A stretch of DNA of 64,000 nucleotides from Venturia oleaginea (Eukaryota > Ascomycota > Dothideomycetes > Venturiales > Venturiaceae), in NCBI GenBank assembly GCA_013176395.1, contig JABMLP010000019.1:744001-808000 (forward strand), given 5' to 3'. Under the pieces are notes generated by a model, which saw only the letters and a list, made by a program, of their open reading frames with translations, was not told the origin of the DNA and made no database searches. Positions 11,322 through 20,940 of this stretch are shown here, in pieces. Numbering within the stretch: the stretch's first letter is position 1; every line of letters begins with the position of its first letter. Made by a program: the position numbers and the translations under genes.

Positions 11322-14321
11322 CTAAATCCTAAGAGCTCTAACAAACAACCAAAGCACAACGGGAACAACAACGTTGTCGTTCCCTCCTGTCAGGACAGCC
11401 TCCATGAAACTCGCGCCACATGCAGCAATCCCGGCCTTGCTAAGTGCGTGCAGAATATTACCGCCAACGTGATCAGGCTCATCCCATTGACCAAGCCACA
11501 GCCAAATCTTGCCAAAGGACAGTCCAATTGTAACAGCGACGGCAAAGGCAACGCTGCCTTCGAGAGACTTGCCTCCAGCCCAAGGCCATTTGTGTCGTCC
11601 GTATCGTCGACCAATTAGAGAGGCAGCAGCATCACCCATACCAACGCAGATGATACCAGCAATGAAAGATACATCGCGAGTCTCAACCTCCCAATTCTCC
11701 CACGGCGAGGTACCCGAGAACGTTGATCCAGCTAGCGAAAGCCAAAGGGGTATTGCGCACCCGATCAGGAGGAACATATGTGAAACAACCACTGGTCCTC
11801 GGAGATCGCGTCCGTCGACGTATGGAGTCAGGAAGTGCGCAAGTGGTTTTGATAGAGGCGGTAATTGTGATGCGCGAAGCAGGTCGAGTATCAAGAAAAC
11901 CGTCAAGATGATGATGAGAGCCAGAGACACGAACGTTGGGTCGATGAATGTGGTAGGCAACAGCATCGCAACCATCATACCATGGAATACTTTTCGCCTT
12001 GTGTCCACCTCAACCACACTGGTGAGACGCAGCACAGTGATCATACCTGCGGCCAGGATTGCCAGACAATATGCAGCGATGCAGAGACGGGTGTTTGCTT
12101 CTCCAAGAACGATCTGGCGAATATGTTCAGCTCTGCCTAGGTTAGTTGAGCGTTCATAGTCGGGTAGTGGCGGTAGCGGGATCCATTGATCGAGCGCCCA
12201 GTTTACGATGAAGAATCGCACGTCGCAAACATTGCCAACCAGATAACCAATTGCCCAACCAAAGGGATCGTTGCCGTTCAAGGCATGTCGAGCGATCAGA
12301 TGAGCTATAGGTCCCAGTATAAGCAGGACCATGATGACGTAGACATATCCAGCATATATCCAGCTTCGAACCGCAGCCTGTTGCGCCGTCAACGACCTGA
12401 ACCCATTTCCGCTGGCTGAGCGAGACGGCTTCCTTCTTCGTCTCGGAGATTCCTCAGCTCTCAGCTTGGTGGGAAGTGTATTGCGCCTCCGTTTGGCAAG
12501 GTGGACCACTCCATTTGACACACCATACAGATGAGACGATTTATCTGGTGAAGCTTCGACGGACCGCGTCACTGAATTCTCAACCGGAAAAATGTTTGAT
12601 TTCAGACTTAGCAGTTCTGCCTTCAAAGTGTCAAGACTGAGTTTCGGCATCTCGGCTGACTCAACTCCATCATCCTCATCCGCGTCGCTGTCAATCATTC
12701 TCTGTCCGTGACCCACGGATCGACTACGAGTCAGAGCTTGATTGAGCGTTGCGATGAATGACTGCTGAGCTTGGATGATGCGGCCCGCGCGACGGAAGCG
12801 CCACCGCGGTACACGAGCCAGCGCGACGCCCCATTTGATGACAGGGGCGGTGAAGAGGAACAGTCCCAGCCCACCAGTCCAGAGGATGATCTCCAATATA
12901 GTAGATTGAGGAGACTGCGCAAAAAGTAGCAAGTTGATGAAAGAGATAGACATTAAATGTAGTTCTGCTGGAAGCAGACTGGTCGTCGTTAAATAATGAA
13001 GGAAAGGAAGAAGCGCTTGGTGGAGCGCAAATAGTGACATGATTGTTTCTGGTTCCAGCCCTTCTGGAGGCGGTAGTTTGAGCTTGTATGGCTCTGCCGG
13101 GAAGAGCATCTTTGGTATGTCCGTATGGTCAGACACAATGAGCGGGAGAGAAGACAAGAACCAGTGAAGCATGCCAAAGGCTTCTCCACGCCACCCTGGT
13201 ATCAATTGTGAAGGCAGCGCCGAAAGGCCCAGAACCAGATTTGGTAACAGTAGACCAGGTACCGCGGGGGTAAGACACAATGCCACCAAAGCTGGCAGGA
13301 AGACTGGATATAAGAGGGGCGCCGGATCGAAAGCAGAGGGGACTCGTATACATCGTGCGATGGCTCCTCTAGGAAATGTTCTTCGCCAGGCGTAGGAGAC
13401 GAGGCGTATGGGATATAGGAGGTAAAGGGAGGCGACGATTGAAAGCTGTGTGAGAAGCTCTGCTGCATTGTAGTTGAGCTTATGAAGCTGAATAGGGGTT
13501 CGAAGTGGTGACTTACCTCGATGCCATGGATGTAGTGAATTGCGAATGGGCTCGTTCCATAATATCAGGAGGCCGAGAGATGCAAGCAGGGCAACTTCTG
13601 ATAATCTTCGATGTAATTCAGCCTGTCGTCTCTTCACAAACTTCGCCCTCGCCGCTCGAGTCTCGTCGTCGGTAGAACTGCGATCACTGTCCGTCCTCCT
13701 CGAGGCCTGTCGGTCGAATGAGAATCTTAAGGCGTCCTCGTCCAGTCTTGTAGGCGTCAGGAGCGGAGTGACATCTCCATCCAATCCAGAAATTGAGGCA
13801 TCTCTCAAACCTTTCCTGGGCTTCAGCGGTGGGGCTGGAAGCGCTCTGATGAAAGCATATCCTCCTTCATCGTCTGCCTCAGTTCCACTCTCACTGGGAG
13901 TGAAACTGACTGACCGTTTCGGTGTCCTCTGTGTTATCCCTTCGCTGAATATTATGTCCACTTCTTGTGTAGGTGCAGGTAAGGAGTCCTCGCTGAGCTC
14001 CTGCTGGGATTCTGGCTCTAGGCTCAACTGTTCCCTGGGATTTCTTCGGTGGTATGGATGAGGCGATCGCGAAGGGACTCGAAGGCGTTCTCTGTGGTGT
14101 CTTTGTGACAGTGAGTCCTCGCTCAAGGAAGCGGTATCCTCATGCTCGAGCTCATGGTTCGCTCTTAGCATACTGTATTCGCTTATGGAGGGTGTGTGAC
14201 TTATGCAGTCGCAAGCCAGTTGGCGGCATGGAACTGGATGGCAGGATTTGGGGCTTCGAGATTGATGGGTGGATATGTGTCTCGTATCATTTTGTGAGGT
14301 TGGGAATCTCCATTCGTCCAT
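11322..14321 (-). CDS. Dolichol kinase (Sec59-type), long form
   Basis: Dolichol kinase uses CTP to phosphorylate dolichol in the ER membrane, supplying dolichyl phosphate for N-glycans, O-mannosylation and GPI anchors. The frame is open for 999 codons but contains an in-frame 54-nt intron (13463-13516, GTAAGT to CAG), leaving about 981 residues. The start is uncertain; a methionine about 50 codons in (MLRANHELEHED) is an alternative. The first 230 residues are polar and probably disordered. The remainder has many hydrophobic segments. The conserved C-terminal block reads DTRRKVFHGMMV, then LRGPVVVSHMFLL, then GDAAASLIGRRYG and GGKSLEGSVAF, the CTP-binding region of the family. At nearly twice the length of yeast Sec59, it has a long N-terminal extension and a basic loop. 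Confidence 0.9.
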   Translation of the reverse strand: MDEWRFPTSQNDTRHISTHQSRSPKSCHPVPCRQLACDCISHTPSISEYSMLRANHELEHEDTASLSEDSLSQRHHRERLRVPSRSPHPYHRRNPREQLSLEPESQQELSEDSLPAPTQEVDIIFSEGITQRTPKRSVSFTPSESGTEADDEGGYAFIRALPAPPLKPRKGLRDASISGLDGDVTPLLTPTRLDEDALRFSFDRQASRRTDSDRSSTDDETRAARAKFVKRRQAELHRRLSEVALLASLGLLILWNEPIRNSLHPWHRGKSPLRTPIQLHKLNYNAAELLTQLSIVASLYLLYPIRLVSYAWRRTFPRGAIARCIRVPSAFDPAPLLYPVFLPALVALCLTPAVPGLLLPNLVLGLSALPSQLIPGWRGEAFGMLHWFLSSLPLIVSDHTDIPKMLFPAEPYKLKLPPPEGLEPETIMSLFALHQALLPFLHYLTTTSLLPAELHLMSISFINLLLFAQSPQSTILEIILWTGGLGLFLFTAPVIKWGVALARVPRWRFRRAGRIIQAQQSFIATLNQALTRSRSVGHGQRMIDSDADEDDGVESAEMPKLSLDTLKAELLSLKSNIFPVENSVTRSVEASPDKSSHLYGVSNGVVHLAKRRRNTLPTKLRAEESPRRRRKPSRSASGNGFRSLTAQQAAVRSWIYAGYVYVIMVLLILGPIAHLIARHALNGNDPFGWAIGYLVGNVCDVRFFIVNWALDQWIPLPPLPDYERSTNLGRAEHIRQIVLGEANTRLCIAAYCLAILAAGMITVLRLTSVVEVDTRRKVFHGMMVAMLLPTTFIDPTFVSLALIIILTVFLILDLLRASQLPPLSKPLAHFLTPYVDGRDLRGPVVVSHMFLLIGCAIPLWLSLAGSTFSGTSPWENWEVETRDVSFIAGIICVGMGDAAASLIGRRYGRHKWPWAGGKSLEGSVAFAVAVTIGLSFGKIWLWLGQWDEPDHVGGNILHALSKAGIAACGASFMEAVLTGGNDNVVVPVVLWLFVRALRI

Positions 14322-14707
14322 GTGCTCCTTGTTGAGCTTTGCGTATATAAAGCTTCGTCATCATCCAGGGTCAAAAAAGTCACTGCCTGAAACACTGCTA
14401 CCACAACATCACTCTCTCATCTCATTCTCTGAAATTTTTACGTCTTCAAGTCTAATTTGTGAAACCGCTCCCAAACACGGCCACATCTTCTTCGTTCAAC
14501 GTCGACAGGATGTTTGCTTGGGTAATTAACCGTTTGTCTTGTCTTCCACGGCCGGTTTGAATTCTGGCATTAGACGGTAGGCTACGTTTAAACTTGCTCT
14601 TAAAGCTGATAATTACAGTATGACCGTTTACAGTTAGCACGACACTCCCGATTCATGGCTCTCATGCAATGGCGCCGCTGTGCCACGGTTAGGGAACTTC
14701 GATTCTT
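14322..14707. other. Upstream region of dolichol kinase
   Basis: Presumed promoter and 5' leader of the dolichol kinase gene. GCGTATATAAAGC near 14341 resembles a TATA box, but on the plus strand, so it may not serve this gene. Nothing else was recognised. Confidence 0.3.
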
Positions 14708-15196
14708 ATGAAAAAGGCACCCGGAGCTAACTTCGAACTGGATGAGAACACCGAGCGATATGATATGGGATGGTTCTTGCAGCAATGGCTACAAGAGCTG
14801 AGTCGAAGAGCATATGGCGCGATGGAAGTATCCACGCCAGCGGTGACTAAGAAAACGGACGCCTTGCTTGATTATAAACTCGAAGGACGCAGACGTGTGT
14901 TCCATTGCGGCGGGCTACGACCGCCACGCGGGGGCTGGTGGCATTATCAGATCCGGAGGTGGGAATGCTTGGATTGGGCCGGCTCGCTCATGAGATTCGG
15001 TCTGGAATGGGGCGGCAAAGACTGGAGTCCAGCGAGGAGGTATGGAGAGAAATGGGTGGACTCAGTGTGTGAACTGCTGATTAGTCATCTACGCCATTTG
15101 CCACCCATGCCAGAACACATTGCTAGAGTGATCCCTAATCTCAGGTACAGGCTAGAAGCTTTAAACTTGTTGGGCTTGGTATCTCGGAGAATTTGA
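14708..15196 (+). CDS. Unrecognised ORF, 162 codons
   Basis: I do not recognise this protein. It is an uninterrupted frame, rich in Trp and Arg (GGWWHYQIRRWECLDW near the middle), ending LEALNLLGLVSRRI. It has no signal peptide, membrane segment or known motif that I can see. It lies between dolichol kinase, which is transcribed the other way, and a decayed Tc1-like element. It could be a lineage-specific gene or chance. Confidence 0.3.
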   Translation: MKKAPGANFELDENTERYDMGWFLQQWLQELSRRAYGAMEVSTPAVTKKTDALLDYKLEGRRRVFHCGGLRPPRGGWWHYQIRRWECLDWAGSLMRFGLEWGGKDWSPARRYGEKWVDSVCELLISHLRHLPPMPEHIARVIPNLRYRLEALNLLGLVSRRI

Positions 15197-15405
15197 AGGC
15201 ACATCAGAACGAAGGAGAGAACGCTGGTTGAGAGATGAACGAAACAAGAGGCCAAGAATGGTGACGCTCTATAGTCTTTCTGTATACAAGGCTCAGAGTC
15301 TTATGATGAGGTGATTCAGCTTCTGATAATACAGTTGGCATTAAGCTGAATTCGCTAGGAACACAACACAAATTTATGAATCAGTGTCACAGCCCCAAGA
15401 TCAAG

Positions 15406-16820
15406 CACAGGGTTCCTCAAATCTGACTGCGCAAGGCGCTCGGGCCCACCATCCCATCTCAATTTCCACGTATACACCAATTTATCGCTCATACCACCAC
15501 CATGGCGCCTAGAACACCCAAAAGAAAGACTGCAAGGCGAGAATATGATACCGCGAAGAGAATGCGATTTTTTCAGGCCTGGGATTGCAAGAATGAGGCC
15601 GACGGCGTCGGTACAATCGCATAGCTCCCTGAAATCAATATACCAACTTCTACCGCACGTAGTTGGCTTAAACTACGAGAACTTATTGGTAATGCAGCAT
15701 TCAGATCACAGAGAAAGAGCAGTTGCATCATAGGGCGGCCTACCAAAGTATCTGCTTCAGATCTTACCCGCTTTACGAACCAAGATGACCCCATACACGA
15801 AAAAGGCTGGCAGGAACAAGCCAATTCCGGCCCCGGCAAGCCTTCCGCAAAGACATTACAGCGTCACGTATACAATGCAGGGACTAGGCGATTCAAGAAG
15901 CGTTATCAGAAGCAGATATCCCAGGCAAATCGGCCAAAGAGGGTTGAATACGGTAAAGAACACGAGAAAAAGACCATACTAGGCTTCTGGAGTTGGATTC
16001 GGTTCACAGATGAAGCCCATTTTCAGTCAAAAGAACTCGCCAATGCACCTGAATATGAGCTACGCTTTCCAGGGCAAGAGAGAGGTGTCAATGAGGAGCT
16101 AGAAGGCGTTTTGGATGTTACTATTCACGTCGCTGGCGGCATCTCATACAACAAGAAAGGAAACCTCATATTCTACAAGGATCCGGCTGAGCCATCAGAG
16201 AAGGTCCATAGGCAAGTCAAGCAGCCTAAACAACTCAAATACGAGCTGGATTCAGTGTACCAAGCCCGGCTGAAGGTCTGGCAAGACCCTAAGGCAAAGG
16301 AGGACGAAACACCAAAAGGAAACTGCATGACACAGGTTTTCTACGCCAAAAAGATACTGCCGCAACACATTGAAGCTATTCAGGCCTTAGAGAAGCGTCA
16401 CCAGCCCAAATACTGGCTTCAAGAGGATGGTGATCCTTCTCACGGAATCAAGTCACCTAACAGTGACCCTGCAGTCATAAAAAGAGAAGCAGACCTTCTA
16501 TTACTTATTCACCCTCCTCAATCATGTGATCTCAATCCCATTGAGTCTTGTTGGAACATCATTAAGTCCAGATTTAGCTGGCAGGAGGTGGTCGTCGGTG
16601 GCTCATTTCAAGGCTGAAATCCAGGCAGAATGGGACAAGATAACGCTCACAATGATACGGAACAGGATCAGAGAGATGCCAGAGAGATGTAAGATGATTC
16701 AGCAAAAACCAGAGATCCATTGCAAGTCAAACGTGTGGTCAATAGCATAATACATTCAAGTTCAAAAGATGGGATGGTGGGTCCGAGCGCCCTGCGCAGT
16801 CAGATTTGAGGAACCCTGTG
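15406..16820 (+). mobile_element. Tc1-like DNA transposon, decayed copy
   Basis: The element is 1415 bp with terminal inverted repeats of about 50 bp that begin CACAGGGTTCCTCAAATC and contain only a few mismatches. AAG flanks it on both sides (15403-15405 and 16821-16823), again a 3-bp duplication. It belongs to the same family as the element at 1260-2662: both ends start CAC and the transposase is homologous. Confidence 0.85.
15502..16750 (+). pseudogene. Tc1-like transposase, broken
   Basis: The start MAPRTPKRKTARREYD parallels the intact transposase at 1328-2572. The frame is closed by a stop near 15622, and the N-terminal half is scattered over frames. From 16090 the catalytic core is readable: VTIHVAGGISYNKKG, WLQEDGDPSHGIK and CDLNPIESCWNIIKS. 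A frameshift near 16580 moves the C-terminal part (SVAHFKAEIQAEWDKITL) into another frame, ending near 16750. With a stop and at least one shift this copy cannot encode a working enzyme, although its ends look usable in trans. Confidence 0.85.
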
Positions 16821-17769
16821 AAGTGTAGGGAGCCTCAGTTGATGAATGCAATAGATTTACAATGAACGACATGAAAGAAGCCGCATGTTTCCTTTCTCTC
16901 CCCTTCGAGCTCCGCCAGAAGATCCTGCTCGACCCCCTCACAGACGATGCATTATTCAAACAGGATCTCCAATTCAACCATCTCCTCTCCGAGTTCTCGA
17001 CCACCTCAGCAAGCTCGGATCGTCTCTTAATCACTAGGACTGGAAGGGCGGCTCGCACTGAATCCAATCAGGCGTCTTGAGCGCGATGCCCTCTTTCGTA
17101 CAACATTTACTAAAATCTTGCAGTTTGGAACCATCGAAGTCGCACTAAGAACCGTCAGCCCTCTTCAAAGTTTATGAAAACAACCGAACTACTGAAGAAT
17201 AGCTTACACGAAGGTAAATCCAATCTATTGGCATTCCTTCGACGTTTTTGCAGCATCGCCCTGTAGCCCATGGCTTCCAAGCCCTGTTATTGCGTGGATT
17301 GCAGCAACCCCTAGTGTACCTGACATTGGCGGATGCGATTCCGATGCTACGAGTTGTCAGATCGGGCCCAAGGTACCATCTCACGAATCAATCGGTATCA
17401 AGGATTAGAAGAATAGATTATGCTTACAGTATAGTCGTAGCGAAGAGGAAGGTAGAGAGCTGCATTGTGACTGTAAAGATCAGCGAATGGTGGCTATAAT
17501 TCTCGCCTTTATGTAGAGCATCGCACTGTGGAGCGAGGCGGATAAACATAGATAAGTTATAACATTACTACCCTGGCGTGGATCAGAATTGCGGGCGTTA
17601 CCAAGTCAGTCAAATGTTCGGGAATGTCCACATTGATAAACAAACCACGATATAAATCACGTAATACAGTCCGCTTGCCAGTGTCTTCAAGGGTGGAATA
17701 GATACTGTCACTGGGTGGTTTTGTGGGGTTTTAATCTTTTTAATTCTGCGATATAACCTTGGTGGTCCT
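16821..17769. other. Stretch with a possible decayed F-box-like gene
   Basis: Directly beyond the Tc1-like copy, a 73-codon frame (16862-17080) starts MNDMKEAACFLSLPFELRQKIL. This resembles the opening helix of fungal F-box or F-box-like proteins (LPxELRxxI). It ends quickly, and short conserved-looking peptides follow in other frames (for example LERDALFRTTFTKILQFG near 17080). I read this as a gene remnant; identity is weak. No other feature was seen up to the solo LTR. Confidence 0.3.
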
Positions 17770-18206
17770 TGTTACGCAGAGGCTATGACTCGAAGTAATC
17801 TAGCTGGATTTGGCGAATCCGTACAGTAGGGTTCAAGTGGTCCGGGGCGACAATATCGTATCAAACAAGTGAAGCGAAGCTTGCAAGATATAAGAGTCGT
17901 GAATTGTGCTAAGTAACTAAAAGCAATAGCGAAGTAACTAGAGAGTGAAGATACGAGACACTGAGGGAGCAGAGTCTCGTCCTATATGTAGAGATCCATC
18001 TCCTAAGAAATCCTAGCTCTTCAATATGTTCATTTTGTTCCTTTCCTCAAGAATGAAGCAAATGAACCACACGTGATCTTACATCATCTATGTAACGATC
18101 AACCAATTATAAGGAGATATAATGGCATGCTTTTGAATGAACATGAACGCAATCAAATACATCCGAATACAACCGAATAGATACCCACGTGACAGTATCC
18201 GTAACA
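17770..18206 (-). repeat. Solo LTR of a retrotransposon (LTR copy 1)
   Basis: This 437-bp sequence begins TGTTACGCAGAGG and ends TATCCGTAACA on the plus strand. The outermost bases form the inverted repeat TGTTAC/GTAACA. GTCCT flanks it on both sides (17765-17769 and 18207-18211), a perfect 5-bp target duplication. No internal retrotransposon sequence lies next to it, so it is a solo LTR left by recombination. The strand is assigned by comparison with LTR copy 2 at 22899-25156 and is a convention. Confidence 0.85.
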
Positions 18207-19199
18207 GTCCTCCACAAATTTAACCAATCTTTCCTTCTTATTATCGTTTGCGCATCAACGTGGACATTTTTCAAGTCTTTTGGCTAACTGATTGGCTGGC
18301 TAGAATAAGTGACGCCCCGTAATTCCAGTAAATTAGATATACTCCGTACTTGAAGCTATCTAGCTTATTCCTGCAATTATCGTCACCTGCTTAATCATCT
18401 CCCTTCCAGAGTCTCCTGACTGGCTCATCATGCACGGCAAAACACAGCAAGACAACGACATCCAAGAACCCGGCAACCGAACATCGGTGGTCCACAAAGG
18501 GGCACCAAGCACAAGCGTAACATTCTAAAATCCGACGCGCTCATGGCTAAGATCTTCTCCTACGTCCACGGCGATAAGAAAATCTCCAAGGTCAGCCCCT
18601 TGAATAAGGTCCACGTTGCTAACGATTAGAAGAAGAGAATCTGTAAAGATGTGATAGAAGTGTAGGGTAGAGTGTATTGCAAAGATAATCTCCAACGAGT
18701 GGCCCTGGCTCTGCGCCAGGTACAAATATTTAGGGATCATGTGATACGAGATCACCTGACATCTTTTCCCTTACAGAATCAATCATGGTTTCATCCCGTC
18801 ACTTACGATTACCCGCGCGGAAAAGCTGTCCTCCATCTATCCACAGATAAAAGATGGTTTGATAGGGGTTATTGTGACGGCTTGCTAGGCTACTGGAACA
18901 ACCACAGTGTTCAAGCACCTAACAAGGCGCCACAGTACACGGGCCACAGCAAGACCTATAAATAGGCCTTGTCCCCAGCCCCCATTTGCATACCTACCTG
19001 TCACGGCAAGCAAAAGAGGTCATAGATAGGTCTATTGCTCTAAGTACTGGGTGTGATAAAAGAATCTTAGGTAGAGAGCAAAAGACCTGGGAAGCGCAAA
19101 GATGTAGCGCTTTAGCCACAGGTGGCTGTGCACGCCACGCTAAGGCCACGAAGTAACGTGACTGGAGGATAGCCATGCCGTGCCGTCACACTACCTGTA
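18207..19199. other. Gene-free stretch, 1 kb
   Basis: Between LTR copy 1 and repeat R3. A short frame near 18480-18600 (…RGTKHKRNILKSDALMAKIF…) looks protein-like but is interrupted soon after, and I cannot identify it. No transposon ends were found. Confidence 0.3.
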
Positions 19200-19211
19200 A
19201 GTTAATTCACT

Positions 19212-20818
19212 GAAAACAGCACACACAGCGAGAACTCAATTTTTGGAATTTACAGAAGTATCATCTAAAGATCATCAAAACACCTCTGCCAGTGGCCGCT
19301 CCGGCCTCTAGAGGCCATCGCGCGTCCCTCAGCGTCGATGAGATACCTCTAGAGTCGCCGTCGCGGCCACGGCATAGCAAGCACACGAATACATAAGCAA
19401 GCTACACGAACGATGCGTCCACCAAAGACAACAGCAACCATCTAGTCACTATCTCCCGGCTAGTCCATCACCCCAGATGACACTGCAACGCTCCGAGTCG
19501 ACGAGTCACTGCTAGAACGGCAATACCTTCAACACAACTCAAACACCAGACGCTCGGTGCGCAACAATCGGCACCACACACCACTGCAACGACTAGACAA
19601 TCTCTCCCAACGTCTTGGCAAACCGTCCTGCTACAAGCTGTTGCCCAGAGCCTTGAGCCTCTCCCCAAACTGTTGCCGTCCCAGTTATGGCATTGGCAAG
19701 AGTAGGTGCGCGACACAGTAAGAGTAGTAGTAAGGACGCATAGAAGGAGCCTATTGGCGGCAAATCCCCTCCCTGTAAGCTAGCAGACGTAGCCTTGAGC
19801 CTCTCCCCAGACTGTTGCGTCCCAGTTATGGCAGTGGCAAGAGTAGGTGCGCGATATAGCAAGCAGGGAGAGCGACTGGCAGCAGATAGGCTCCGACTAT
19901 AAGACGACACGTCTACAACACAATCGGTGCGACACGATACGGCAGCTGCTAGAGAACCTCATCTACTATCGTCTCCGCAAACCGTCCTGCTGTAAGCTGA
20001 TGTCCAGAGCCTTGAGCCTCTCCCCAAACTGTTGCGTCCCAGTTATGGCATTGGCAAGAGTAGGTGCGCAACACAGTAAGCAGTAAGGACGTATAGAAGG
20101 AGCTTATTGGCGGCAAATCCCCTCCCTACAAGCCAGCAGACGTAGCCTTGAGCCTCTCCCCAGACTGTTGCGTCCCAGTTATGGCATTGGCAAGAGTAGG
20201 AACGCGATATAGCAAGTAGGGAGAGCGACTAGCAGCAGGTAGGCTCCGACTATAAGACGGCAGGTCTATAGCACGATCGGCGCCATACAATACGGCAGCT
20301 ACCAGACAGCCTCGTCCACGGGCATACCCGGAGTATCACACCCAAGCAGCGAAATCACGACTACGATGGTTACTATTGTCTCCAGCATCACACAACCAAA
20401 TACACCGCCGCATAGGAATCTGGTGCAAGGCAACTTTCACAAGCAGAAACATACTTAGGGAACCCATTGGCCTTGAGGGATAAGGCGAAACAGATAGACA
20501 AAGCTGAGCATTAGAGGGAGACTGTAGGTAGAAGGATAGCGAAACACGAGGCATTGCCTCTTGAGTCTACATAGCACAGATATACTAGCAGAGTAACCAG
20601 TATCTACAAGAGCCAGCGGGCATTTGGAGATACTGGTTAAGGGAAAAGAGGGAGGACGGAGGGGACAGCTGGTCTTGTTTCAGTGAACGGGGCGAAGTGG
20701 GGCGCGGTGGATTATATAATCTATCACGTGTCGGCTGTCTGATGAAGTCCTCCTAACCGGACATAGCTGCCTGATTAAGCGGCTGCAACCGAGTAGGATA
20801 AAATCAATCAATCAATCA
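19212..20818 (+). mobile_element. 1.6-kb noncoding repeat, copy R3 (inverted)
   Basis: R3 is 1607 bp, in the opposite orientation to R1 and R2 and highly similar to them. The 12-bp sequence agttaattcact flanks it at 19200-19211 and 20819-20830. It begins AAAACAGCACACACAGCG and ends with four AATC units. It confirms the ends deduced from R1/R2 and supplies a second empty site for the Tc1-like insertion in R1. Confidence 0.78.
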
Positions 20819-20940
20819 AGTTAATTCACTATCACATTTAGTCCATACCTGGTTGCTGTTTACGCCTTTCATTAGTTACTACTAGCCGTGACAGTTATCT
20901 CCAAAGCTTTACACCAAATGACTGTTGCCTTAGAGACATA

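Noticed and set aside
20720..20790. Hammerhead-ribozyme-like string in the 1.6-kb repeat: CTGATGA followed by a GTCC/GGAC hairpin.
   Set aside because: The GAAA that must follow stem II is absent (ATAG instead), and I could not form convincing stems I and III. All three copies lack it, so it is not a point mutation in one copy.
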